Position numbers and translations under genes: made by a program. A stretch of 64,000 nt of DNA, from assembly GCF_000719345.1 (NCBI RefSeq), contig NZ_JOFX01000044.1, positions 1 to 64,000 on the forward strand, written 5' to 3'. Below, one piece after another: positions 8,382 through 16,347 of the stretch. The stretch comes from Streptomyces sp. NRRL F-2664. GTDB lineage: Bacteria; Actinomycetota; Actinomycetes; Streptomycetales; Streptomycetaceae. The notes under the pieces were generated by a model. That model was not told the origin of the DNA. It saw nothing but the letters and a program-made list of their open reading frames with translations, and ran no database searches. Each line of letters starts with the position of its first letter. Within the stretch, counting starts at the first letter, position 1.

Positions 8382-9674
8382 CTAGAAGAAGGTGCGGACG
8401 TAGTCGGTGACGGTGCCGTCGGCCTCCACGACCGGGATCAGCGGCCACTTCTCGAAGATGGTGCACGGGTGGGCCATGCCGAGGGAGATGTGGTCGCCGA
8501 CCTCCAGCGGGGTGGCGTCGGCGTCCGTCTCGATCCAGGCGTGCTGGTCGGACAGCTTCGTCACCCGGATCCCGGTGGCGGCGCGCTCGACGCCGTCGCG
8601 GGCGCTGCGCACGGTGAGCACTTCGGGCAGCCCGAGGTCGTAGGCGATGTCGCGCTTGCCCGCGTTGACGAAGGCCTGGCCGGGCGTGGGGCGGGAGACC
8701 ACTTGGGTCCACAGCCGGAAGGCGGGGAGCAGGCCGCCCTCCTCGGGGAGGCGGTTGAAGGGGGTCAGGCCCGAGTACCAGCCGTGGTCGTGGGAGACGT
8801 ACGCGCCGGAGCGCAGCAGCGGCAGGACGGGCAGCGACAGCTGCGGGATCTCGGCGAAGACCTCGGCGACGGCGTCGAACCACTCGCTGCCGCCGGCGCT
8901 GACGATGACCTCGTCCAGGCCGGTTCCGGTGAAGAGGCCCTGCTTGTCGAGGTCGGCGGCGAGCGCGGTGAGGCGGCGCAGCCAGGCGCGGACGCTGTCG
9001 GCGTCGGCGCCGGGCATGGTGGCCTCGTAGCCGGCCACACCCGCCAGGCGCAGGACGGGGGAGGCGGCGACGGCCTCGGCGACGGCCTGGCACTCGGCGT
9101 CGGTGCGGAGCCCCGTGCGTCCCTCGGCGCCGGCGCCGAGTTCGAGGACGACGTCGAGGGTGGCGCCGTGGCCCTGCAGGGCGGCGTCCATCAGCTCCAC
9201 CCCGCGGACGGAGTCGACGTAGCAGACGAACCGGAAGCCGGGGTCGGCGGTGAGCTCGTCGGCGATCCAGCGCAGGGCGGGTGCGTCGACCAGCTCATTG
9301 GCCAGGAAGATCGTCCGGATGCCGAAGGCGCGGCACACCCGGGCCTGGTGCGGCATGGCGACGGTGATGCCCCACGCGCCGTGGTCCAGCTGGCGGCGGA
9401 AGAGCTGCGGGGCCATGCAGGTCTTGCCGTGCGGTGCGAAGGCGAGGTCGTGGCGGGCGGCGTAGGTGCCGAGGGCGGCGAGGTTGTGCTCCAGCGCGTC
9501 CGCGTCGAGGGTGAGGACGGGGGTGGTGAACCCGCCGCTGTGCAGGTCCCGGCGCTGGGCCGCGAGCTGTCCGACGGTGAGGCCGTCCGTGTGGGCGTCC
9601 GGGGGGAGTCCCTTGAACCGGTGGTCGACCGGCTCGTCGGCGAGGTCCTTGACGGGGTCGCTGGCGCTGGCCAT
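8382..9674 (-). CDS. PLP-dependent amino acid deaminase/aldolase, fold-type III (D-serine deaminase-like)
   Basis: 430 residues from the ATG at 9674, which has GGGAGG 7 bases upstream; an in-frame start at 9710 is less likely. The alanine-racemase-like N-terminal barrel carries the PLP lysine in FAPHGKTCMAP. The C-terminal domain has the zinc-site-type HPCTIFEKWPLIPVV of D-serine dehydratase and D-threonine aldolase relatives. It probably deaminates a D-amino acid released by the D-aminoacylase encoded next. RidA at 10601 would clear the reactive enamine product. It is divergent from the IclR gene. Confidence 0.88.
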   Translation of the reverse strand: MASASDPVKDLADEPVDHRFKGLPPDAHTDGLTVGQLAAQRRDLHSGGFTTPVLTLDADALEHNLAALGTYAARHDLAFAPHGKTCMAPQLFRRQLDHGAWGITVAMPHQARVCRAFGIRTIFLANELVDAPALRWIADELTADPGFRFVCYVDSVRGVELMDAALQGHGATLDVVLELGAGAEGRTGLRTDAECQAVAEAVAASPVLRLAGVAGYEATMPGADADSVRAWLRRLTALAADLDKQGLFTGTGLDEVIVSAGGSEWFDAVAEVFAEIPQLSLPVLPLLRSGAYVSHDHGWYSGLTPFNRLPEEGGLLPAFRLWTQVVSRPTPGQAFVNAGKRDIAYDLGLPEVLTVRSARDGVERAATGIRVTKLSDQHAWIETDADATPLEVGDHISLGMAHPCTIFEKWPLIPVVEADGTVTDYVRTFF

Positions 9675-9694
9675 GCGGATGCCTCCCGGGTGGG

Positions 9695-9711
9695 GTTGCG
9701 TGATGTGCAAC
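9695..9711. promoter_or_regulatory. Candidate IclR operator
   Basis: GTTGC-N7-GCAAC is a 17-base inverted repeat 20 bases upstream of the deaminase start, in the gap shared with the divergent IclR gene. A looser copy (TTGCGTGGACCGCTGCA) follows at 9717-9733. IclR proteins usually bind such short palindromes in the promoter of the divergent catabolic genes. The symmetry is visible; the assignment is inference. Confidence 0.45.
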
Positions 9712-9851
9712 GGTCATTGCGTGGACCGCTGCATGCTGTCTAACATCCCGGGTGACGGTGGGTCAACGCTGCCGGTACGGCGCCGCCGCGCGGCCGCGCC
9801 CGTACCGCCGCGCCTCGAACGCCGTACGGGCCCGGATTCGGAGGGCGAGAG

Positions 9852-10604
9852 ATGAGCCAGTCCGTGGAGCGGGCGCTCGGCATCCTGCCGCTGCTCGCGC
9901 AGGGGCCCGCCGGCCTCGGTGACGTCGCCGACGCGCTCGGCGTCCACAAGAGCACCGCGCTGCGCCTGCTGCGCACTTTGGACGAGCGGGGTTTCGTCCA
10001 CCGCCGCCGGGACGGGCGCTACCGTCTGGGCGCGCAGCTCTTCGCGCTCGCCGCCGAGGCCATCGAGAACCTCGATGTCCGCGAGGTGGCCCGTCCGCAC
10101 CTGGCCGAGCTGAACCGGGCCACCGGGCACACCGTGCACCTCGCCCTGTACCAGGACGACGAGGTCGTGTACGTCGACAAGGTCGACAGCCGCTATCCGG
10201 TGCGCATGTACTCGCGCATCGGCCGGCCCGTGCCCCTCACCGTCGCCGCCGTCGCCAAGGTGCTCCTCGCCGACCTTCCCGAGGCCGAACGCCGGGCCCT
10301 CGCCCACCGCGTCGACTACCCGCGCCACACCGCCCGCTCCACCCCGGACGCGGACGCCTTCCTGCGCGAACTGGACCTCGTGCGGGAGCAGGGCTGGGCC
10401 ACCGACATCGGTGGCCACGAGGAGTCGATCAACTGCCTGGGCGCGCCCGTGCGCGGCCCGCAGGGGCGGGTCGTCGCCGCCCTGTCGCTCTCGGCGCCCG
10501 GCGTGGTCGTCCCCGCGGAGGGGCTGCTCGAACTGCTGCCGCAGGTCCTGCGCACCGCCGGTGCCATCAGCCAGGACTGTTCAGGACCACAGGAGGACCC
10601 GTGA
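9852..10604 (+). CDS. IclR-family transcriptional regulator of the D-amino-acid module
   Basis: 250 residues. The N-terminal winged helix (about 1-65; GLGDVADALGVHKSTALRLLRTL) is followed by the IclR effector domain (about 70-245), with GHTVHLALYQDDEVVYVDKV and a C-terminal GAPVRGPQGRVVAALSLSAP. GGGCGAGAG lies just before the ATG. Its stop overlaps the RidA start by 4 bases (GTGA), and it faces the deaminase/D-aminoacylase operon. It most likely represses both transcription units until a D-amino acid or acyl derivative appears. Confidence 0.93.
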   Translation: MSQSVERALGILPLLAQGPAGLGDVADALGVHKSTALRLLRTLDERGFVHRRRDGRYRLGAQLFALAAEAIENLDVREVARPHLAELNRATGHTVHLALYQDDEVVYVDKVDSRYPVRMYSRIGRPVPLTVAAVAKVLLADLPEAERRALAHRVDYPRHTARSTPDADAFLRELDLVREQGWATDIGGHEESINCLGAPVRGPQGRVVAALSLSAPGVVVPAEGLLELLPQVLRTAGAISQDCSGPQEDP

Positions 10605-11011
10605 CCGAGAAGAGCGCCATCACCCCCGCCACCCACACCGTCCCGCCCGCGAGGTTCTCGCACGGGGTGCGCAAGGGGAACATCCTCCAGGTCGCCGGGC
10701 AGGTCGGGTTCCTGCCGCACGTGGAGGGGCGGCCGCCGACCCCGGCCGGGCCGACCCTGCGCGAGCAGACCCTCCAGACACTGGAGAACGTCCGCTCCGT
10801 GCTGGAGGCGGGCGGTGCGGGCTGGGACGACGTGGTGATGGTCCGCGTGTACCTCACCGACACCGCACACTTCGCCGAGATGAACGAGCTGTACGACGCC
10901 TACTTCGAGGAGCAGGGCCTGAAGGAGGCCCCGGCCGCCCGCACCACGGTGTACGTGGGCCTGCCCGCCGGGCTCCTCGTCGAGATCGACGCCCTCGCCG
11001 TCCTGGGCTGA
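10601..11011 (+). CDS. RidA/YjgF-family enamine/imine deaminase
   Basis: 136 residues, normal for the family. RidA hydrolyses the enamine/imine intermediates that PLP dehydratases release, protecting other PLP enzymes. The C-terminal AARTTVYVGLPAG carries the substrate-carboxylate-binding Arg, followed by LVEIDALAVL. The GTG start overlaps the IclR stop, which implies translational coupling. Its link to a PLP deaminase fits the family role closely. Confidence 0.92.
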   Translation: MTEKSAITPATHTVPPARFSHGVRKGNILQVAGQVGFLPHVEGRPPTPAGPTLREQTLQTLENVRSVLEAGGAGWDDVVMVRVYLTDTAHFAEMNELYDAYFEEQGLKEAPAARTTVYVGLPAGLLVEIDALAVLG

Positions 11012-11027
11012 CCCCGGCCGCGCAGGC

Positions 11028-11072
11028 GCGCCCCGCCGCAGGGGAGGGGACGCCCCCCTGGCGGCGGGGCGC
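11028..11072. terminator. Hairpin terminator between convergent genes
   Basis: GCGCCCCGCCGC (11028-11039) pairs with GCGGCGGGGCGC (11061-11072). The stem continues inward through AGGGG/CCCCT with one bulged G. It lies between the ridA-like stop and the carboxypeptidase stop. There is no U-tract, as is common in Streptomyces. Confidence 0.75.
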
Positions 11073-11099
11073 CCCCGGTTCAGGTGCCCGCGCGACCGG

Positions 11100-12434
11100 C
11101 TACGAGCAGTACTGCGCCTCCTTGCCGATGGAGCGGTACATGCAGTCCGCGTTCTCCAGCAGCTGGAGCACCGCGTCCTTGTTGCGGGCGGTCTCGCGGT
11201 CGATCACCTCGTCGGGCGGGTAGAAGCCGCCGCCGCCGGCGCTCTCGGGGTACATCTCGAAGGTGTAGGAGAAGATCTTCTGGCTGCCCCACAGCCAGTC
11301 GTCGATCGTGCCGTCGGTGATGTACAGGTCGCTCGCCTGCTCCGGCGTGTAGCCGTTGCTGGCGGCCATGCTGGTGCCGATCTTCTTGTAGACGGCGAGG
11401 TCGTCGGCGGTCAGGCCGGGGGCGGTGTCGTTGTAGGTGTAGCCGAAGGGCCACAGGACGAGCTCGCTGTAGGTGTGGAAGTCGATCGCGGCCTTGATCT
11501 GCTGCTTGCCGCCCACCACCCGGCTGCGGACGAAGTCCGAGACGGCCTTCACCTCGGGTGCCGACTCGGCGGCGGGTCCCCGGTAGGTCTCGGAGCTCCT
11601 GCTGCCGCTGGAGCCGCCGCAGCAGCCCCACTTGTAGTTCCAGTTGCGGTTCTCGTCGGTGCCGACGTAGGAGGACCCGGAGTTCGGCTGCCGGTTCTTG
11701 CGCCAGGAGCGGTAGGAGCCGGTGGCGATGTCGTACTCGCCGCCGTCGGGGTTGAGGTCCGGGACGATCCAGATCTCCCGGCCGTTGACGGCGTTGGTGA
11801 CCCTGGAGTCGGCGCCGTACTTGGAGGTGAACTCCTTGAGCAGGTACAGCGCCATCTCGACGGTCAGGTGTTCGCGGGCGTGCTGGTGCGCGGTGAAGAG
11901 CACTTCCGGTTCGGACTCGTCCGTCGCGACGTTGTCGCTGATCTTGATGGCGAGGAGGTCGCGGCCCTGGTACGACTTGCCGATCACCCGCTTGGAGGCG
12001 ATCGCCGGGTACTGCCCGACCAGCTGGTTGATCTCGGCCGTCGCCTCGGCGTAGTTGTGGTACCTGGAGTCGGCCGAGGGGAAGTCCATGGGGCCGGCCG
12101 CGATGCCGGGCAGTGAGCGGTCCGGGGGTCCGGGCAGGGGGGTCAGCTTGTAGCCGAGCGACTTCAGCTTCTTCGCCTGCAGGGTGTCGGCGCTGACCAC
12201 CACGGTGTGGTCGTCCACCTCGTCGATGGACACGCCCGTTCCGAGCAGGGCGGTGCGGTCGGCGACGGTGGAGGGGCCGTGGATCCGGTACTGGACGATC
12301 GCCTCGTCCTGGGTGGCGGTGGACGGGCTGGGCGGTGGGGCTGCCGTCGCGCTCATGCCGTAGGCGGGTGCGCCCAGCGCGAGCGCCAGCAGGGCCGCCG
12401 TCAGGCCGGCCCTCCGGCGGGTGTGGAGCCGCAT
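11100..12434 (-). CDS. Secreted M14 zinc carboxypeptidase
   Basis: 444 residues. The signal peptide (about 1-32, after [10 protein letters not shown]) is followed by a ~95-residue propeptide and a catalytic domain from about 125. Zinc ligands are in TAHQHAREH and the later [22 protein letters not shown] and the catalytic Glu in SYTFEMYPE are present. Four Cys lie in the mature domain ([21 protein letters not shown]). It would trim C-terminal residues from extracellular peptides, complementing the protease at 4309. A GGAGAAC sequence precedes the ATG. Confidence 0.94.
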   Translation of the reverse strand: MRLHTRRRAGLTAALLALALGAPAYGMSATAAPPPSPSTATQDEAIVQYRIHGPSTVADRTALLGTGVSIDEVDDHTVVVSADTLQAKKLKSLGYKLTPLPGPPDRSLPGIAAGPMDFPSADSRYHNYAEATAEINQLVGQYPAIASKRVIGKSYQGRDLLAIKISDNVATDESEPEVLFTAHQHAREHLTVEMALYLLKEFTSKYGADSRVTNAVNGREIWIVPDLNPDGGEYDIATGSYRSWRKNRQPNSGSSYVGTDENRNWNYKWGCCGGSSGSRSSETYRGPAAESAPEVKAVSDFVRSRVVGGKQQIKAAIDFHTYSELVLWPFGYTYNDTAPGLTADDLAVYKKIGTSMAASNGYTPEQASDLYITDGTIDDWLWGSQKIFSYTFEMYPESAGGGGFYPPDEVIDRETARNKDAVLQLLENADCMYRSIGKEAQYCS

Positions 12435-12559
12435 GCGTTCTCCTGGGTGGGGAGTGTGGGGGTAGCCGTGCGGACGCGCTCAGCGTCCTCTCGTGGCATG
12501 TCCCGGTCAAGAAGTCCGGGTGTCGGCCGAACCGATCCGGCCACCCCCACTCGTACCGC

Positions 12560-14251
12560 CTAGGGCAGTCCGTGGACCTTGGGACCCACCGAGTTCGACC
12601 AAGCACTACCCGCCTTGGCGTCCCAGTTGGTGGACCAGGTCATCGCGCCGCGCAGCCCCGGGTAGGTCTTCGACGGCTTGAAGGAACCGCAGTTCGTACC
12701 GCGGGTCAGGCAGTCCAGGGCGTTGTTGACGACGGTGGGGGAGACGTAGCCGCTGCCCGCGCCGCTGGGGGAGGCCGGGACGCCGATGCCCACCTGGGAG
12801 GGGTCGAGGCCGCCCTCCAACTGGATGCAGGCCAGCGCGGTGAGGAAGTCCACCGAGCCCTGCGAGTAGACCTTGCCGTCGCAGCCGTTCATCGAGCCGC
12901 TGTTGTAGTACTGCATGTTGACGACCGTCAGGATGTCCTTGATGTTGAGCGCCGTCTTGAAGTAGCCGCCCTGCGGGGACTGCATGTCGATGGTCTGCGG
13001 GGCCATGGTGATGACGAGCGAGGGGCCGGCCTTCGCGGACAGGGCGCGCAGCGCCTGCGTCATGTACGTCGGGTTGAGCCCGTTCTCCAGGTCGATGTCG
13101 ATGCCGGTGAAGCCGTACTCCTGCATCAGGGCGTACGCCGAGTTCGCCAGGTTGGTCGCGGAGGCCGAGTCGTTGACCGTGATGGTCCCCTTCTCGCCGC
13201 CGATGGAGAGGATGACCGACTTCCCGGCCGCCTTCTTCGCGGCGATGTCCGCCTTGAACTGGGCGACCGTGTAGCCGCCGAGGCCGGCCGAGTCGAGGTT
13301 GAAGGCGATGGCGCCCGGCGTTGCGGTGGCGTCGGCGAAGGAGACGGCGATGATGTCGTACTGGGCGGAGACGTCGGAGATCCTCTGGACGGTGGCGCCG
13401 TTGTCGAAGTTCTGCCAGTAGCCCGTCAGGGCGTGCTTGGGGACGGCGGGGTTGCCCGGGTTGCCGCCGCCGGTCGTCGTGCCGGTCACGGGTGCGGACC
13501 TCGGGCCCTCGCCCGCCGCGTTGTACGCGCTCACCTGGAAGGAGTACGAGGTGGCGGGGGCCAACCCGGTGATGGCGGTGGAGGTCGCGGTGACGGTCCG
13601 GACGCGGACGCCGTCCTGGTACACGTGGTAGCCGGCCGCGCCGCCGACGGGGTTCCACGCAAGGGTGAGGCCGTTCGCGCTCTGGCCGGAAACGGCGGTC
13701 CCGGCCGGTGCGCCCGGGATGCCCGGACCGGGGTCGGTGCCCCCTCCGCCGTCCGGTCCGAAGACGCTGAAGTCGTCCACGGTGTAGGCCGGCTGGCCGT
13801 ACCAGCCGTGGGTGTGGACGGTGACCCGGGTGGTGGAGGGGCCGGTGGTGAACGTGGTGGACAGCTTCTGCCATCCGCCGCCCGAGCCGGGGGTCCAGGT
13901 GGAGACGTCCTGGGTGCCCGTACCGGTCGCGCCGAGGTGGACGTAGCTGCCCTGCACCTGCGCGCTCAGGGTGTAGGTCGAGTTCGGCCTGACCGTGACG
14001 GTCTGGCTGCAGCGGGCGTTGTCGGAGCCGGCCGGGGTGGCATTCAGCGCGCCGGCGCCGGCGTACACGGGCGAGGAGACGGCGGCGCCGCTCCCGCCGG
14101 AGCAGGACCAGTCGGCGAGGCCCGACTCGAAGCCGCCGTTGCGGACGACGTTGATGTCGGCGGCCTGTGCGGCGCCGGTGGCGAGGGCCGTCAGCGCCCC
14201 GGCGGCGACGGCGACGGCGAGCGGCAGGGAGAGGGAGCGTATGCGGTTCAC
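12560..14251 (-). CDS. Secreted GH18 chitinase with carbohydrate-binding and FnIII domains
   Basis: 563 residues from the GTG at 14251 (ACGGAGCC 6 bases before it); the frame extends to 14299 but the signal peptide (MNRIRSL ... AQA|AD, cleavage ~30) sets the start. Order: jelly-roll carbohydrate-binding module (about 35-165), Asp/Gly/Pro linker, fibronectin III (about 180-265) with SANGLTLAWNPVGG, linker, then GH18 barrel (about 280-563). The active-site motif GIDIDLENG gives the catalytic Glu, preceded by SVILSIGGEKG. It endo-cleaves chitin outside the cell. A DasR-type operator lies upstream (14336-14349). Confidence 0.95.
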   Translation of the reverse strand: MNRIRSLSLPLAVAVAAGALTALATGAAQAADINVVRNGGFESGLADWSCSGGSGAAVSSPVYAGAGALNATPAGSDNARCSQTVTVRPNSTYTLSAQVQGSYVHLGATGTGTQDVSTWTPGSGGGWQKLSTTFTTGPSTTRVTVHTHGWYGQPAYTVDDFSVFGPDGGGGTDPGPGIPGAPAGTAVSGQSANGLTLAWNPVGGAAGYHVYQDGVRVRTVTATSTAITGLAPATSYSFQVSAYNAAGEGPRSAPVTGTTTGGGNPGNPAVPKHALTGYWQNFDNGATVQRISDVSAQYDIIAVSFADATATPGAIAFNLDSAGLGGYTVAQFKADIAAKKAAGKSVILSIGGEKGTITVNDSASATNLANSAYALMQEYGFTGIDIDLENGLNPTYMTQALRALSAKAGPSLVITMAPQTIDMQSPQGGYFKTALNIKDILTVVNMQYYNSGSMNGCDGKVYSQGSVDFLTALACIQLEGGLDPSQVGIGVPASPSGAGSGYVSPTVVNNALDCLTRGTNCGSFKPSKTYPGLRGAMTWSTNWDAKAGSAWSNSVGPKVHGLP

Positions 14252-14335
14252 GAGGGCTCCGTGGGGGGAGGTGGAGTGGTGGGGTGAGGACCGGACCATG
14301 TGGGGCGGAACCGGCGCACGACGTGCGCTGCCAAG

Positions 14336-14349
14336 TTGGTCCAGACCAA
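14336..14349. promoter_or_regulatory. DasR-responsive element (dre-like) upstream of the chitinase
   Basis: TTGGTC-CA-GACCAA is an inverted repeat whose core TGGTCCAGACCA matches the dre/chitinase-promoter consensus (TGGTCTAGACCA type) with one base changed. It lies 85 bases upstream of the chitinase GTG. DasR is the GntR-family repressor released by glucosamine-6-phosphate in Streptomyces, so the chitinase is probably induced by N-acetylglucosamine. Confidence 0.8.
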
Positions 14350-14640
14350 TCCTCGTGTCAAGAGTCTTCGCAAAGTGGCTTGAAATGGCTTATTGCGTAA
14401 CCCCTGTTGTCCGGGTTTTCCGCCACCTGTGACCGCTGCCTTACGCACGGGAATCACCAAGCCCCTGACCTGCCAGGGGTGACGCGGTTATGGTGCTGGG
14501 GCAAGGGGGGACGGAAGGCCGTCGTGGACGGCCGCGCACAGGCAGAGGTGTGCGCCGCGCTGCGCGCACCGCGACGCGTCCCCGTCGAGCGCGCGAGAGT
14601 CCAGGCGCACGGGGAGACGTGGGGGAACGGGGGATATCGC
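14350..14640 (+). promoter_or_regulatory. Upstream region of the Tad pilus operon
   Basis: No gene is supported here. The segment 14370-14425 is unusually AT-rich for this genome (TTGAAATGGCTTATTGCG) and may contain promoters. CCCCTGACCTGCCAGGGG (14462-14479) is a small inverted repeat. The first Tad-locus gene begins with the GTG at 14641, preceded by GGGGGA. Confidence 0.4.
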
Positions 14641-15588
14641 GTGCCGACCGCCATCGCTGTCACCAGCGCCGACCTGGTGCTTCCGGCCCCTGACCGGCAC
14701 ACGCCCGGGGCCGCGCTGCTGCACCCGCCCGGGGAGCACGACCTGGAGGCCGCGCTCGCCGGGACCACCGCGCTGCTGGAGCGGCACGGCCACCTCGTGG
14801 CCCTCGTACCGCCGTGGCTGCCGCGCCCCACCGTCCAGCGGCTGCACACCGTCCGGGCCATCCTGGAAACCGACCGGATCGCGCTGCTCGACATCGATCT
14901 GCCGCCGCTGGGCACGGCCCTGCTGGCCCGTCAGCTGCGCCAGCTCAGCGTCTGCGACTTCAGCCCCGGCATCATCGCCTCCGCCGCCCGACTGCTGTCC
15001 CACTACATCCACGCCGGCGCCCTGCTCGGCTCGGTCGCCAAGCTCGACCGGGTCCGCGTACCCGTCGGGCTGGGGGCGCACGCCCGGTCCTGGTCGCCGA
15101 GCGCGCAGTTCGCCGTACTCGCCCACCCGACGCCGTACCTGGCCAGGCTCGGCTCCGCGGCCGGCGGACGCGGCGGCTCGCACGGCGGGGCCCGCGGCCG
15201 CTCGCACGGCGGCCCGCGCGGCGGTGCGGCGGGGGACCTGCCCGCAGGCCCCGACTTCGCCACCCACCTCACCTTCGCGCGCGGCCAGCTCGCCTCCGAC
15301 TGGGTCGCCGCCGAACTCGCCCCCGCATGGCAGGTGCAGGGCGTCATGGAGAACCCGCTGCCGGCCGCCTCACCCGCCTGGTGGGGCACCCCCAAGCTCG
15401 TCGAGTTCGCCGCCGGCATCCCCGACCTGTCCGTGCTCTACCAACTGGTCGCCTCGGTCCGCCGCGAGCAGTGCCGCTGGTGCGGCCTGGAACTCATCGG
15501 CGACCGCTGCGGCTTCTGCGCCGCCCCGCTCGCCGCTCCGCCGCCCTCCGCGACGGTGCCGGCGGGCACCGGCCTCTCCAGACCCTGA
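14641..15588 (+). CDS. Unknown Tad-locus protein with C-terminal zinc ribbon
   Basis: 315 residues from the GTG at 14641 (GGGGGA six bases upstream); longer in-frame starts would run into Arg-rich non-coding sequence. The body is an alpha/beta protein without signal peptide or membrane segment (HLVALVPPWLPRPTVQRL, TDRIALLDIDLPPLG). A low-complexity Gly/Arg/Ser/His insert (about 177-198) contains RGGSHGG and RGRSHGG repeats. It ends with C-x2-C-x8-C-x2-C (CRWCGLELIGDRCGFC), a zinc ribbon. I do not recognise a named family. It lies 50 bases before cpaB on the same strand, so it is probably part of the pilus operon, perhaps a cytoplasmic accessory or regulatory subunit. Confidence 0.8.
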   Translation: MPTAIAVTSADLVLPAPDRHTPGAALLHPPGEHDLEAALAGTTALLERHGHLVALVPPWLPRPTVQRLHTVRAILETDRIALLDIDLPPLGTALLARQLRQLSVCDFSPGIIASAARLLSHYIHAGALLGSVAKLDRVRVPVGLGAHARSWSPSAQFAVLAHPTPYLARLGSAAGGRGGSHGGARGRSHGGPRGGAAGDLPAGPDFATHLTFARGQLASDWVAAELAPAWQVQGVMENPLPAASPAWWGTPKLVEFAAGIPDLSVLYQLVASVRREQCRWCGLELIGDRCGFCAAPLAAPPPSATVPAGTGLSRP

Positions 15589-15638
15589 CCGACCACCGAA
15601 CGTACGGACGAAGAAAGAACGGCGAGGTAGTACGGCCT

Positions 15639-16340
15639 ATGAACTCACGCCAGCGCCGCGGCGTCATTCTGCTGCTCCTGTCGGTCCTGTGCGCCCTGGG
15701 AGCCTTCGCCGGAGTCCTCGTGGTGATCGGCGACGTCAACTCCAAGGTCGGCTCCGAGGTCGTCGCCTACCGCGCCAAGGCCGACATAGCGCCGTACAGC
15801 CCGCTGACGGCCGGCCAGTTCGAGGAGATCAAGGTCCCCGAGCGGTGGCTGTCCGCCACCGCCGTCACCGACCTCGGCGCACTCCGGGACAAGATCGCGC
15901 TCACCACCCTGAAGAAGGGCTCGCTCCTGCAGACGGACATGGTCGTCGACCGGCCGCAGCTCCAGCCCGGCGAGCAGGAGATCGCCATCATGATCGACGC
16001 GGCGACCGGCGTCGCCGGCAAGATCACCTCCGGCGCCAAGGTCAACATCATCGCCACCTTCAAGGGCGCCAAGGACACCGAACCCTCCCGCTCGGTCATC
16101 ATCGTCGCCAACGCCCGCGTCCTGAACGTCGGCAAGCTCACGGCCCTGGAGAAGGACAGCGACCGCAAGGGCCCCTCCGAGGCCGTCCCGATCACCTTCG
16201 CCCTCAGCACCAGGGACACGCAGCGCGTCGCCTACGCCGAGTCCTTCGCGGAGCACGTGCGCCTCGCGCTGGTCGCCCCCGGCACCGACTCCGCGCCCGC
16301 CCCGGGTGACCGTACGTACACCCTCGACGGGGACAAGTGA
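15639..16340 (+). CDS. cpaB: Flp pilus assembly protein CpaB/RcpC
   Basis: 233 residues. One N-terminal membrane segment (about 8-30; GVILLLLSVLCALGAFAGVLVV) is followed by a SAF domain (about 40-105; VVAYRAKADIAPYSPLTAGQFEEI) and an RcpC-type region with EQEIAIMIDAATGVAGKI. In Gram-negatives CpaB sits at the secretin; here, with no outer membrane, it presumably supports the pilus outside the cytoplasmic membrane. The ATG is chosen because the hydrophobic anchor starts directly after it. Confidence 0.9.
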   Translation: MNSRQRRGVILLLLSVLCALGAFAGVLVVIGDVNSKVGSEVVAYRAKADIAPYSPLTAGQFEEIKVPERWLSATAVTDLGALRDKIALTTLKKGSLLQTDMVVDRPQLQPGEQEIAIMIDAATGVAGKITSGAKVNIIATFKGAKDTEPSRSVIIVANARVLNVGKLTALEKDSDRKGPSEAVPITFALSTRDTQRVAYAESFAEHVRLALVAPGTDSAPAPGDRTYTLDGDK

Positions 16341-16347
16341 GGCCCGG

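Noticed and set aside
6894..9743. Very long open frame (about 950 codons) on the plus strand
   Set aside because: It is the antisense shadow of the D-aminoacylase and deaminase genes, with Val/Gly/Ala-rich nonsense and no domain; both minus-strand genes have clear motifs.
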